The notes beneath the pieces were generated by a model that saw only the letters and a program-made list of their open reading frames with translations, made no database searches and was not told the DNA's origin. Positions 17,208-26,026 of a DNA stretch of 57,506 bases are shown in pieces. This stretch comes from Ammonifex sp. (GTDB lineage Bacteria; Bacillota; Desulfotomaculia; Desulfotomaculales; DYER01), in contig DYER01000080.1 in NCBI GenBank assembly GCA_020725605.1, positions 1-57,506 on the forward strand, read 5' to 3'. How positions within the stretch are numbered: position 1 is the stretch's first letter; every line of letters begins with the position of its first letter. The position numbers and the translations under genes were made by a program.

Positions 17208-17759
17208 GTGGACCGGGAAGTGGCCCTCGGGCTCCTGGAGAGACACCTGCCCAACGCAAACCTGCGGAAACACTCTCTGGCCGTGGAAGCCGTAATGCGG
17301 CGCCTGGCGCGCCGCTTCGGCCAGGACGAGGAACGGTGGGGCCTGGCGGGTTTGCTCCACGATATCGATTACGAAATCACCAAGGGTGACCCGGCGCGAC
17401 ATTCGCTGGAGGGGGCGCGCATGCTGGAGGAGATGGGCCTTTCCCCGGAAGTCGTCAATGCGGTCAGGGTGCACAACGAATATCACGGGCTCCCCCGCGA
17501 GACCCTTTTGGACAAGGCCCTCTACGCCACCGATCCCCTGACCGGCTTCATCGTGGCCGGGGCCCTGATTCATCCCGAGAAAAAGCTGGCAGCGGTCGAC
17601 GTTCCATTCCTTATGCACCGCTTCAAAGAAAAGGGCTTCGCCAGGGGGGCCAGCCGCGAGCAGATGCGGTCCTGTTCGGAACTGGGCCTGTCCCTGGAGG
17701 AGTTTTTCGCCCTGGGGCTGGAGGCCATGAGGTGCATAGCCGGGGACCTGGGGCTGTGA
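17208..17759 (+). CDS. HD-domain (HDIG) metal-dependent phosphohydrolase
   Basis: This 183-aa protein has a single HD domain: H21 (LRKHSLAVE), the HD pair in GLLHDIDYE, and a later H (VHNEYHG). DPLTGFIVA follows near 108. These are typical of a small predicted hydrolase family acting on phosphoesters or nucleotides. GTG at 17208 follows GAGGAGGG by about 8 bases. It is co-directional with and close to the FmdB gene. Confidence 0.85.
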   Translation: MDREVALGLLERHLPNANLRKHSLAVEAVMRRLARRFGQDEERWGLAGLLHDIDYEITKGDPARHSLEGARMLEEMGLSPEVVNAVRVHNEYHGLPRETLLDKALYATDPLTGFIVAGALIHPEKKLAAVDVPFLMHRFKEKGFARGASREQMRSCSELGLSLEEFFALGLEAMRCIAGDLGL

Positions 17760-17791
17760 GTTTCCTCCGCCCTGGAACGGGCACCGGTATC

Positions 17792-18570
17792 GTTGGCGCT
17801 TTTATACCACGAAGATTTGAAGAACTACGACTTCGGCTCCGGCCACTCCTTCCGTGGCGACAGGTTCGGGGCCTTTTTGATTTCCTGAACGGCGAGGGCT
17901 TCTGCATTTACAACGACGTGGCCTTTGCCGCGCGATACGTCGTCACCAAGCACCGGTTGGAAAGGGTTTTGGTATTGGACACCGACGCCCACGCCGGCAA
18001 CGGCACCGCCGAATACTTTTACGGCGACCCGCGCGTGCTCTTTATCGACCTTCACCAGGACCCGCGCACCTGTATCCCGGCACGGGCTTCGTCCACGAGA
18101 TCGGAGCCGGGCCGGGCCGTGGGTACACCGTCAACTGCCCGCTGCCTCCCGGTGCGGGGTGGGACTCTTACCGGTACGTTTTTGAGGAAGTGGTGTGGCC
18201 CCTGGCGGAGGAATTCCGGCCCGAACTGATCATCAGGAACGGCGGCTGCGACCCCTACTGGAACGACCGGCTCACCTGGCTGGGGCTGACCGCGGACGAC
18301 TTCCGGGAGCTCGGCGCCCTGGTGCGGGACCTGGCCGGCTTGTGCGGCGGCCGGGAGCTGGACCTGATCTGTTCTGGCTATAACGAGCGGGCGCTTCCCG
18401 CCTGCTGGCTGGCGTTGATCGGGGGCGTGGCGGGCTTCTCGGTGCGGGTAGACGAACCGGAGCCCGTGCCGCGGTGGGTCAGGCGGGACGCCGGCTACCC
18501 CGAGACCAGGGACATGGTGCGCGAGCTCAAGAAGCATTTGAAGGATTACTGGAGCTGCATGGCAGGGTAA
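17792..18570 (+). pseudogene. Histone-deacetylase/acetylpolyamine-amidohydrolase family gene, internally deleted
   Basis: The N-terminal piece LALLYHEDLKNYDFGSGHSF (17792-17870) is joined directly to NGEGFCIYNDVAFAARYV, which normally lies about 100 residues further on. The catalytic GHHA region is therefore gone. The frame shifts at the junction and again near 18070, where one lost C changes RTLYPGTGFVHEIG. The remaining part runs to 18570 and keeps DTDAHAGNGTAEYF and a degenerate substrate loop (RNGGCDPYWNDRL). It cannot make an active enzyme. Confidence 0.85.
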
Positions 18571-18579
18571 TTCTTTCGG

Positions 18580-19362
18580 TCAGGCGGCCCGTCCCGCGGG
18601 ACCGGGATTTTTGCCGTGCCGGCGCGGCAGGTGATAGGGCCCCAGGAGCCGGCAGAGGGCCAGATTGACCCGTTCGCTGGCCGCGATGGACCGGAGTTCC
18701 GCCAGCGTGGGCCAGGTCCCTCGGGGCTGCACTTCGCCGCAGACGTCTGCCCCCACCACTCGGCGGCGGGGGAGCAGCCAGCGCAGAAAGGCAAAGGCCA
18801 GCGAGACCGGCACCTCGCCGTGACCCCAGTTGGTGGAGAGCTCCAAAAATACGTCTTTGTCGATGCTGAGGTAGAGGTTCTCCGTGGGCAGGAGTACCTC
18901 GAAGTGATGGGGGGCCCGGGAGAACCAGTACCGCCAGGCCTGCGGCGTGAACACGGTGACCCTCGGGGGAAGGGCGGTAGCTCCCCCGGCGGGCCCCAGC
19001 ACGAGAATGCGCCGCACCGTCGACAGCCTCGCCAGTTCCCCCAACCAGGAACCGCAACTCACGAACCCTTCGGGAGCCGGGAAAAGGTCGACGTGGCGAT
19101 CGAAAACTATCACGCTGAGGGGCCCCTGTTGGGCCCGGCGTTCGATCAGGGGCAGTGCCAGGTGATGCAGGTCACCGCTTCCCAGGAAAACGAGTTCCGC
19201 CGGAAAGTCCTTCAGGCGCCCGGCCACGGCGCCGAGCGTTTCCCGCGCACTCATGTAACGCAGACCCGTGACGTCGAGTGGCAAACGACATTCCGCCAGG
19301 CTCAGGAGCCTTGACTGCCATTCATAGGTGCCGTCCGTCTCGAGGATCCCCACCCGCATCAT
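18580..19362 (-). CDS. Arginase/ureohydrolase-fold protein
   Basis: The 260-aa protein keeps the metal ligands of the arginase superfamily in order: GSGDLHH (like GGDHS), FDRHVDLF (D-x-H-x-D) and SIDKDVF (D-x-D). Overall similarity is weak and it may act on a substrate other than arginine or agmatine. The ATG at 19362 (MMRVGILETDG) was chosen over the ORF-track start because GGTGGG lies about 8 bases upstream and the preceding codons look non-coding. It converges on the HDAC-like pseudogene. Both families share a related metal-hydrolase fold and may once have acted on related substrates. Confidence 0.72.
   Translation of the reverse strand: MMRVGILETDGTYEWQSRLLSLAECRLPLDVTGLRYMSARETLGAVAGRLKDFPAELVFLGSGDLHHLALPLIERRAQQGPLSVIVFDRHVDLFPAPEGFVSCGSWLGELARLSTVRRILVLGPAGGATALPPRVTVFTPQAWRYWFSRAPHHFEVLLPTENLYLSIDKDVFLELSTNWGHGEVPVSLAFAFLRWLLPRRRVVGADVCGEVQPRGTWPTLAELRSIAASERVNLALCRLLGPYHLPRRHGKNPGPAGRAA
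18588..18612 (+). terminator. Possible bidirectional terminator
   Basis: GTCCCGCGGGAC palindrome within a longer CCCG...CGGG stem, followed by ATTTTT. It lies just after the HDAC-like pseudogene and inside the last codons of the convergent arginase-fold gene. Confidence 0.45.
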
Positions 19363-20044
19363 TGGCGTTCCCACCCATCTTCGGTACATCGACGAGCCGG
19401 TGGAAGCGTGCACGCAGGGAGGAACCTTTCCCGGCAGACCTCTCCGAAAATTAGAATATCAGGTCGAACGGGTTTCCGGAAAGGGGGAAGAGCCTGTTTG
19501 CGCGCCGGGGCGAACCCGCCTCACGCGCCGGCGTCCCCGCACGCCCCCGGGCCCGTACCGGGAGATACCGCCCACGCACCCGGGTGCCATGGCGTGCGGC
19601 ACCAGGCCCAGGGCCCGGTGCCGATGCCGGCGATGCGCCAGCCGGTGCGGTCTGTTTCCCTTTTCAAGATCCAAAAAGAATGTGGCGGCCGCTATCCATG
19701 GTAACGGTGCGCCGGAAAAGGAGGTCCAGGGTTACGGCGAACTCGAGGGCCGTGGGCTCCTCCCCCTGCCGGGGGAGTACCACGGGATTGCCGATACAGC
19801 GTACCTCGGCCCGTTTTATGTTGCCCGGTAATATCCTCGAGACGCCGGCCCTTCAGGGAACGGGCAAACCCGTAGTGCCGGCCGACATCAAGCCAGGCGC
19901 CGACGATGTACCCGTCGGATTTTACCACCACGGCCCGGCCCGCCCGGCGGCGGAGATGCACGAATTCGGGCAAGGGCTCCAGGAGGAGCCGGCGCACCTC
20001 CCGCGGGTTTGGGGATGGTGGCCACCGAGCCGGGGGTTTGGGGC
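19363..20044. other. 680 bases without a confident gene; possible broken ORF
   Basis: No intact gene is seen. On the minus strand the 19692-20051 frame begins with a run that looks coding (LPEFVHLRRRAGRAVVVKSDGYIVGAWLDVG up to about 19835). It then seems to continue in another frame as NIKRAEVRCIGNPVVLPRQG and ends at a TGA near 19664. This could be the frameshifted remains of a gene of about 110-130 codons of unknown family. The rest (19414-19660) is GC-rich and shows no motif. Confidence 0.35.
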
Positions 20045-20070
20045 GTAACATCGGCCACCCGGGGACGTCT
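20045..20070 (+). promoter_or_regulatory. ECF-sigma-type promoter, copy 1
   Basis: GTAAC, a 16-base spacer and CGTCT match the -35 (AAC) and -10 (CGTC) pattern of extracytoplasmic-function sigma factors. A nearly identical element occurs at 28238 before another exported protein gene. An ECF sigma factor is encoded between them. Confidence 0.75.
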
Positions 20071-20146
20071 GTGTGTTTGACTGATTAATCAGGGGGCATG
20101 CGAACGGCGGGCAGAGGCCACGACGAAGGGTCCGGCGGGAGGCGGG

Positions 20147-20239
20147 ATGGTGGGCCTGCTGGTTGTTCTGATTGCTCTTGCTGCTGGCTGCGGTGGCGGG
20201 TGCCGTTTCGGGCGGCCGCCGCGGGTTTTCGGGGGGTAA
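20147..20239 (+). CDS. 30-aa lipoprotein-like leader ORF
   Basis: ATG at 20147 follows GGGAGG by 5-6 bases and opens MVGLLVVLIALAAGCGGGC. This is a hydrophobic stretch ending in a lipobox-like LAAGC, then a short tail to TAA at 20239. The next gene's GTG follows 4 bases later, so translation could be coupled. It may be a tiny lipoprotein or a leader peptide. It may also be the misread N-terminus of the downstream gene if a base is missing. Not in the ORF track because of its length. Confidence 0.4.
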   Translation: MVGLLVVLIALAAGCGGGCRFGRPPRVFGG

Positions 20240-20243
20240 TGGT

Positions 20244-22235
20244 GTGTTGGTTTGGGCGCGGTGGGGTCTCGCGGTCGCGGCGCTCCTGGCGGCGTTTGCG
20301 CTGCAGGTGGGCCGGGCGGGTGCCGGCGGGATTTGTGTGGAGGTGGACGGCCAGCCGGTTTCCTTCCCGGTCCCGCCGGTGGCGGCGGGAGGAGAGGTAA
20401 TGGTGCCGGTGCGCGCCCTGGGCGAGGCGCTGGGGGCGCACGTGGAATGGTATACCGAGGGGGCACGTGTCATCCTCCAGCGCGCGGGCCGGGTGGTGGA
20501 GTACCGCATTGGCGAACGCGGGGTGACGGTGCGGGGTTTGGACTGTTCCTGGCTGGGTGCCCGCCACTGGGAGCTCCCGTACGCGCCGTACATCGAAGCC
20601 GGCTTGAGCTTTGTGCCGCTGATTTCCGTCACCAAGGGGCTGGGACTGAATGCCGGGGCCGAGTGCGACCCGGCCACGGGCTACCTGATATGTCGGATCT
20701 GGACCCTGGAGCGCCGGGCCGCGCTGGCCGTCACCGCGGTGCCCCCGGGCGCCCTGGTATTTCTGGACGGCGTGGCGCGGGGTATCCTGGCGGCGGACCC
20801 CACGCATCCCGGGAGGTCGCTGGCGCTGACCCTGGGCGATCTGGCTCCCGGACCGCACCTGGTGCGCATCGAGCTCAAGGGATACGAGTGCTGGGAAGAG
20901 GCGGTGGACCTGCGGCCGGGCCTGAACCGGCTGGAGGTGGCGCTGACCCCCGGCAACCGTGGCCGCCTGCGGGTGATTACCGAGCCGCCCGGGGCCGCCG
21001 TTTTCGCCGACGGGCGGAGCGTGGGCCGGACTCCACTGGGCGGTGCGTATCTGTCCCCCGGCCTCCACGCTTTGCGCATCCGGCATGCCGGCCGGGAGTG
21101 GGAGGGGAAGGTGCAGATCTTTCCTCCGGCGGAACCGGGTGGTGTCATACCGGGGGATCTGACCGTGGTTCTGGCGAACCTGGCCTCCGGCTGGGTGGCC
21201 GTGCGCCACCCCGAGCCGACCTTCGCCCTCGGCCTCGGCGGCCCGTGGGGTTGGGATCCGGTTTCCGGAAATGCGGTTTTCGTGGGCCGGGGTATAAGGT
21301 GGGCCGACCCCGATACCTTAGAACCGAGGCGCGTCCTGGATGAGGAGGTCTGGGGCTTCGCAGGGTGGTCACCGGGTGGTGCATACCTGGCCTTCGATAA
21401 CGGACGGTCAATAATCCTTTACGACGGCACCGGGACCCGTAAACTGGGAGAGTGGTCCATGGACGCCCTGGGCATTCCCTCCTTCGACGGGGGCCGGGGT
21501 CTCCTCCGGTGGCTTCCCGACGGGAGACTTCTGGGGGTGAGCGAAGCGGAGTGGTTCGCCCGGTACTGGACCCTGAGCTTTGCGGGAGGGCCCGGCGGCC
21601 CGCCACGGTGCGAAGTCCTTCCTCTGTCCCGGCCGGAAGAGGAGTTTCCGGGGTACCGTTTCCAACCCGTTGAGTGGTTGGAGGGCGGGGAAGTGGTGGT
21701 GCGGGCCGTCTCGTACGCGCACAAGGACGGCCGGCGCGAGTACACCACAGAGGGCTTTTTCGGCGACATCGGCATATGGAACGAACGCACCGGGGAGCTG
21801 CGCCTGCTCACGGACGCGGCGGAAGGAGAATTCTACGATCCCGCGGGCGTGGTACGCCTTCCCGACGGAAGGTGCGGCATTGCCTACCGGTCCTGGCGCC
21901 CGGCGGGGTCCGCAAGGGCCCTTGCCGAGTGGGGACTGCTGGTGAGGGACGCGGGCGGCGGAACCGAGTTGGTGCCGGTTACGGCGCCCGGCGAGGCGCG
22001 ATGGGTTTCCTGGGCCCCGGACGGCGGCGCGGCCCTGCTGGCCACCGAGGACGGAGCAATCATGGCCATGGAGTGGGACGGAACCGGCAAGCGGCTGCTT
22101 TTCCGCCTGCCCGCCTCGGGCGGCGCCAGGCCGGAATGCGACCCGGGCAAATGGGCCCCCGACGCCCGGCGCTTTTTCCTGCGCACCGCGGACGACCATT
22201 TATGGTGGCTGCGCCGGACGGGCTCACCGCGGTAG
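20244..22235 (+). CDS. Exported protein: copper-amine-oxidase-N-like, PEGA and beta-propeller domains
   Basis: The 663-aa product starts with a signal sequence (MLVWARWGLAVAALLAAFAL). It is followed by a copper amine oxidase N-terminal-like domain (VDGQPVSFPVPPVAAGGEVM...VPVRALGEALGA), common in firmicute wall proteins and not itself an oxidase. Two PEGA repeats follow (VTAVPPGALVFLDG and VITEPPGAAVFADG, about 165-310). The last 340 residues have repeated WSPGG/WAPDG blade turns like TolB/WD40 propellers. GTG at 20244 follows GGGGGG by about 7 bases. It is transcribed from the ECF-type promoter at 20045. Probably a cell-envelope sensor or binding protein. Confidence 0.8.
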   Translation: MLVWARWGLAVAALLAAFALQVGRAGAGGICVEVDGQPVSFPVPPVAAGGEVMVPVRALGEALGAHVEWYTEGARVILQRAGRVVEYRIGERGVTVRGLDCSWLGARHWELPYAPYIEAGLSFVPLISVTKGLGLNAGAECDPATGYLICRIWTLERRAALAVTAVPPGALVFLDGVARGILAADPTHPGRSLALTLGDLAPGPHLVRIELKGYECWEEAVDLRPGLNRLEVALTPGNRGRLRVITEPPGAAVFADGRSVGRTPLGGAYLSPGLHALRIRHAGREWEGKVQIFPPAEPGGVIPGDLTVVLANLASGWVAVRHPEPTFALGLGGPWGWDPVSGNAVFVGRGIRWADPDTLEPRRVLDEEVWGFAGWSPGGAYLAFDNGRSIILYDGTGTRKLGEWSMDALGIPSFDGGRGLLRWLPDGRLLGVSEAEWFARYWTLSFAGGPGGPPRCEVLPLSRPEEEFPGYRFQPVEWLEGGEVVVRAVSYAHKDGRREYTTEGFFGDIGIWNERTGELRLLTDAAEGEFYDPAGVVRLPDGRCGIAYRSWRPAGSARALAEWGLLVRDAGGGTELVPVTAPGEARWVSWAPDGGAALLATEDGAIMAMEWDGTGKRLLFRLPASGGARPECDPGKWAPDARRFFLRTADDHLWWLRRTGSPR

Positions 22236-22420
22236 CGCCGGGCGGGTCCCGTGGCCAACCGGTGGCGGGCCGTAGCCGAAGAACAAGTTTAACCTTGGCC
22301 GCGCCGTATGCCATGGCCGGGCAGAAGTCGAAAGCCGGCACCGCGCGGTCCCGACGGCGATATCAGGGGAAGAGGAACACGGGTCCACTGCCGGCCCGGA
22401 CTCGCGGCCCAGAAGGCAGT

Positions 22421-23047
22421 TTAAAATTCGGCGGCCAGCCTGCGCGCTTCGGCAACGGCCGCCTGGAAAATGGCGTCTGCCCGGTCCGGGGCATATTCGT
22501 GGCCTTCGCAGATAACCGAAGAAACGTCTTCGATCCCCAGAAAAGAAAGAAGTGCCCGGATGTAGCGGTCCGCAAAGTCCATCTCCGCCGTGGGGGGTTG
22601 GCTGTAGTAACCCCCTCGGGCGTGGATGTGGAGGGCCTTTTTTCCCTTTACCAGCCCCACGGGACCCTGCTCGGTATAATAAAAAGTCTTACCCGCTACC
22701 ACGATGGTGTCCAGGTAAGCCTTCATCATCGGGGGCACGGAGAGATTCCACATCGGGGTGACGAACACATATTTGTCCGCCGAAAGGAACTCTTCCGTAA
22801 GTACGTCAATGGCCTTTATTTTTTCCTCCTCCCGCGGGCTGGGGCTTTCCCCCCGCTGCAATTTTTCCCAACCCGCAATAACTTCCGCATCCACAAAGGG
22901 TACCGGCTCACGGTAGACGTTCCGCTCGATGATCCTGTCCCCGGGATTTTTCGCCCGGTAAGCCCGTAAAAACTCCTCCGCTATGGTCAGGCTTTTGGAA
23001 TCCTCCACAGGCTTCGGGTTTGCCTGCACGCAAAGTAAAACGGCCAT
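22421..23047 (-). CDS. FMN-dependent NADH:azoreductase-like flavoprotein
   Basis: The 208-aa protein is a flavodoxin-fold quinone/azo reductase. It has PKPVEDSKSLTIAEEFLRAY at the FMN phosphate site, FVTPMWNLSVPPMMKAYLDT (about 95-114), and HARGGYYS (about 143-150). These features are shared with AzoR and YwqN/AcpD proteins. It would reduce quinones or similar electrophiles with NAD(P)H. ATG follows GGGGAGG by 8 bases; an AT-rich stretch with TATAAG about 35 bases upstream may be its promoter. It follows the ABC operon by 118 bases on the same strand. Confidence 0.88.
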   Translation of the reverse strand: MAVLLCVQANPKPVEDSKSLTIAEEFLRAYRAKNPGDRIIERNVYREPVPFVDAEVIAGWEKLQRGESPSPREEEKIKAIDVLTEEFLSADKYVFVTPMWNLSVPPMMKAYLDTIVVAGKTFYYTEQGPVGLVKGKKALHIHARGGYYSQPPTAEMDFADRYIRALLSFLGIEDVSSVICEGHEYAPDRADAIFQAAVAEARRLAAEF

Positions 23048-23165
23048 TTCGAATACCTCCCCGGCAGGAATTTAAATTTCTTCACTCTTATAGTTTTTTC
23101 CGTGGGGTGCAGGTGTACGCGGAAGTCCGTCATGGGGACCCGGTCGGCACCCGGGGCCAGAGGGT

Positions 23166-24011
23166 TCACACGTCCCTGGTGCGGAAGCAGCGCACCGCCA
23201 GCCAGAGGGCCATCACCAGGTACAGCCCCGCGTAGAGCACCATCCAGCGGCTGGGGATGGAGGCGACGCCGAAGGGACCCATGGCGCCGATACCGCGCCA
23301 GAGGTTGCCGGTCTGCTCCAGCAGGCTGAAGGCGGCCCGGCGGTAGAGGGCGTCCACGGGCAGGATCAGGCTCGCCACGATCCCCAGCTTGACCAGGGTC
23401 GGGCCCGCGGCATGCCCGGCGCGCTCCAGCAGCGCCCCCATCTGTTCCACCATGCCCCCCATCAGGCTCACCCCGTAGAGCAGAAAGACCACCACTCCGG
23501 CGCCCAGGGTGGACAGTACCGTCCCGGCCAGAAAGGCGAGGCCGAGGAGTATCAGGGGCTGGAGGACGAAGAGCCCCAGGGCCTCTCCGATGCCGCGCAG
23601 GAAGACCCCGCCCTGCCAGGCCATCAGGCCCCACAGGCCTGCGAACAGGAGCCCGGCGTAAAGGGTCATGAAGGCCGCGTACCCCAGATACTTGCCCAGC
23701 AGGAAGGTCGGGCGCGAAATCGGGCGGGCCAGCAGGGAGTGGGCCGTGCCGGTCTCGACCTCGCCGGCCACGGCCCCCGCGGCGACGGCCACGGCCAGCA
23801 CCGCGGTCAGCAGCGCCGCCAGAAAGAGACCCATGGTGAACAGCTGGACCGCGGCCAGCCGGTCGAGGACCCCCTGGCCCCTCAGGAAGTGCAGGCCCAG
23901 CCCGAAGAGGGCCAGGAAGGCCAGGGTCAGCAGGGCCGCCCCCGCGAGAATTTTCTTATGCCGGATCTCGGCCAGACTCAGCCGGGCCATAGTACACAGC
24001 TTCGCCGGCAC
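23166..24011 (-). CDS. ABC-2 type transporter permease
   Basis: The 281-aa integral membrane protein has about six hydrophobic segments and the conserved AGEVETGTAHSLLARPISRPTFLLGKYLG loop of NosY/GldF-type ABC-2 permeases. It pairs with the ATPase encoded just upstream, overlapping it by 56 bases. GTG at 24011 follows GGAGGGGG by 9 bases; ATG at 23990 is the alternative. Last gene of the sigma/anti-sigma/ABC operon. The substrate is unknown; this class often exports lipids, peptides or drugs, or assembles envelope components. Confidence 0.85.
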   Translation of the reverse strand: MPAKLCTMARLSLAEIRHKKILAGAALLTLAFLALFGLGLHFLRGQGVLDRLAAVQLFTMGLFLAALLTAVLAVAVAAGAVAGEVETGTAHSLLARPISRPTFLLGKYLGYAAFMTLYAGLLFAGLWGLMAWQGGVFLRGIGEALGLFVLQPLILLGLAFLAGTVLSTLGAGVVVFLLYGVSLMGGMVEQMGALLERAGHAAGPTLVKLGIVASLILPVDALYRRAAFSLLEQTGNLWRGIGAMGPFGVASIPSRWMVLYAGLYLVMALWLAVRCFRTRDV

Positions 24012-24915
24012 CGGTGTCGTCCCCCTCCATCAGCTCCACAAAAAGGTCCTCCAGGGAGGCGCGGCGCGGCCTCAGGGCGTACAGGCTGCGCCCGCTTTCC
24101 ACGATGCGGCGGGCCAGCAGGGGGACTTCCTGCCTTCGTGCCACCCGGGCGACGAGCGCCGTGCCCTCGCGCCGCAGGTCCCGCACCAGGGGCCGCAGGA
24201 CCGCGAGCAAATCCTCGTCGATTCCGTCCACCTCGATTTCCACTTCGGGGCCGGCATCCAGGAGCTCCGCCAGACCGCCCTGCGCCACCAGCCGGCCTTC
24301 CTTAATGACGGCCACCCGGTCGCATACCCGCTCCACCTCGCTCAGCAGGTGGCTGTTGAGGAAGACGGTGACCCCTTCGCGCTTCAGATCCAGCAGGAGC
24401 CGGCGCACCTCCCGCCGGCCCACGGGGTCCAGGGCCGACGTGGGCTCGTCGAGAAAGAGGAGTTGCGGCCCGGCCAGGAGGGCCACCGCCAGGCCCAGGC
24501 GCTGCTGCATCCCCTTGCTGAAAGTGCCCACCTTTCTTTTTTCGACTCCCGTCAGCCGAACCAGGTCCAGCACCCGGGGTATGCGCCGCTTCAGGTCCGC
24601 CGGCGCCATCCCGGCCAGGGCGCCGTGGAAGCGCAGCAGTTCCTCTGCCGTGAGCCACTGGTGGTAGCGGAAGTTCTCGGGCAGGAAGCCGACCTTCTCG
24701 CGCGCCCGCAGGTCCCCCAGGGGCCGGCCCAGCACGCGGGCGTGGCCGCCCGTGGGAAAGACCAGCCCCACGAGGATCTTCACCAGGGTGCTCTTACCCG
24801 CGCCGTTGGGGCCCAACAGCCCGAAGATTTCCCCTTCCCCCACGCTTAAGGTGATATCCCGGCAGCCACCGCCGCCGGGATACACCTTGGTGAGGCCGAC
24901 GGTCTCAACGACCAT
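23956..24915 (-). CDS. ABC transporter ATP-binding protein
   Basis: The 319-aa CcmA/NatA-type ATPase has Walker A GPNGAGKST, the signature FSKGMQQRLGLA, Walker B LLFLDEPTSALDP and the switch His in NSHLLSEVE. A C-terminal extension of about 100 residues follows, as is common for ABC-2 exporters. It overlaps the anti-sigma gene by 11 bases upstream and the permease downstream, so the three products are likely made together. Confidence 0.93.
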   Translation of the reverse strand: MVVETVGLTKVYPGGGGCRDITLSVGEGEIFGLLGPNGAGKSTLVKILVGLVFPTGGHARVLGRPLGDLRAREKVGFLPENFRYHQWLTAEELLRFHGALAGMAPADLKRRIPRVLDLVRLTGVEKRKVGTFSKGMQQRLGLAVALLAGPQLLFLDEPTSALDPVGRREVRRLLLDLKREGVTVFLNSHLLSEVERVCDRVAVIKEGRLVAQGGLAELLDAGPEVEIEVDGIDEDLLAVLRPLVRDLRREGTALVARVARRQEVPLLARRIVESGRSLYALRPRRASLEDLFVELMEGDDTGAGEAVYYGPAESGRDPA

Positions 24916-26026
24916 AGGACGCCTCCCATTGCCGTGCCAGGGTCAGGGCCTCGTCCCTCGTGGTCTCCGGCGCGGCCTCGAACACCGTCCAGGTCCCGTC
25001 CCGGTACCAGGCCAGGTAGGCGGGGCGGGAGTGGGTCTCCGCGGTGGGTTGTCCCGTTGTTCCGGCCCGCGGAGCTTTCCGGCCCGGCACGAAGAACCCG
25101 GGAGCGCCGTCCAGGGTAATTTCCTCGGCCCGGCCGGTGGGGTCCGGCACGGGCAGGGTGCGGGTCCAATCGTCGATCCCCTCAAGGGCCTTCTTCCAGT
25201 TGCCCGGAAGCACGGGCAGGCGCAGCAGGGCGTCGCGCACCGCCAGCACGTCTACCCCCTCCGGAACCTGAAGGGTGGGGGCGGCGCCCGCGAACGCGAC
25301 CAGGGTCCTGCCCGTGACCCGGTCCACGTAGCGGCCGACGGAGCCCCCGGGGATGGTGATGGTGAAGGTCCGGCCGTCGATTTCCCGCGGCAGCAGGGTG
25401 CCGCTCCCCAGGCCGGCCAGAAATTCGTTGATCCCGTCCGCGTCCGGGGTGATTTTGACCACCGCGCCGGACCGGTCGTGGGTGGACTGCAGGATGTAGC
25501 CTCCCACGGCCGCGGGCAGTTTGACCACGCGGTCCGGTGCCGGAAGGGGCTCGGTTTCCACCCGGCCGAAGTTTTCGACGTTCACGGGCCCGTAGCTTTC
25601 CAGGGCCTCGCGCAGCCTGGTCACATCCGCCGGGTCGAAGTGCAGTACCGCCACCCTTTCCACCCGGAAGACCCTGAGGAACTGGGTGGCCAGGCTCCGG
25701 GCCGGCGCGTAGCCCAACAGCAGGCCCAGGACCGCCGCGGCCGCGATCCACTTGTAGTAACGACGCACTGACGCCAGCACTCCTTTCTTTGGAAGATCGG
25801 TGACGCTCGGGGCGTGCCGGGCCGGCGGCCTGCCCACCGGCATATTGAGGCAGGCCCCGTGGTAGGGGCGCAAGATGCGGGTGACCTCTTCCCTTTCCCG
25901 GGATAGGCGGTTCAGGAGCCGGGAACAGCGGGAACAGGCCTTCAGGTGGGCCTCCAGCATCCGCCCCTCCCGCGGTGAGAGTTGTCCGTCGAGGTAGGCC
26001 AGAAGGTAACCCTCGTCACGGCACAC
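24905..26026 (-). CDS. Anti-sigma factor with zinc-finger (zf-HC2) domain
   Basis: The 373-aa protein begins with an anti-sigma zinc finger (residues 1-45, HLKACSRCSRLL giving H-x3-C-x2-C). One transmembrane segment follows at about 95-112 (WIAAAAVLGLLLGYAPA). A roughly 260-residue outer domain contains GYILQSTHDRSGAVVKI and looks like the sensing domains of firmicute anti-sigma proteins. It would hold the ECF sigma factor at the membrane until an envelope signal. GTG at 26026 overlaps the sigma stop by 11 bases and follows GGAGGCGGGG. Confidence 0.88.
   Translation of the reverse strand: MCRDEGYLLAYLDGQLSPREGRMLEAHLKACSRCSRLLNRLSREREEVTRILRPYHGACLNMPVGRPPARHAPSVTDLPKKGVLASVRRYYKWIAAAAVLGLLLGYAPARSLATQFLRVFRVERVAVLHFDPADVTRLREALESYGPVNVENFGRVETEPLPAPDRVVKLPAAVGGYILQSTHDRSGAVVKITPDADGINEFLAGLGSGTLLPREIDGRTFTITIPGGSVGRYVDRVTGRTLVAFAGAAPTLQVPEGVDVLAVRDALLRLPVLPGNWKKALEGIDDWTRTLPVPDPTGRAEEITLDGAPGFFVPGRKAPRAGTTGQPTAETHSRPAYLAWYRDGTWTVFEAAPETTRDEALTLARQWEASYGR

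Noticed and set aside
24905-26026. Reading the anti-sigma outer domain as a separate enzyme
   Set aside because: Zinc finger, TM and outer domain are continuous in one frame; no catalytic motif is visible.
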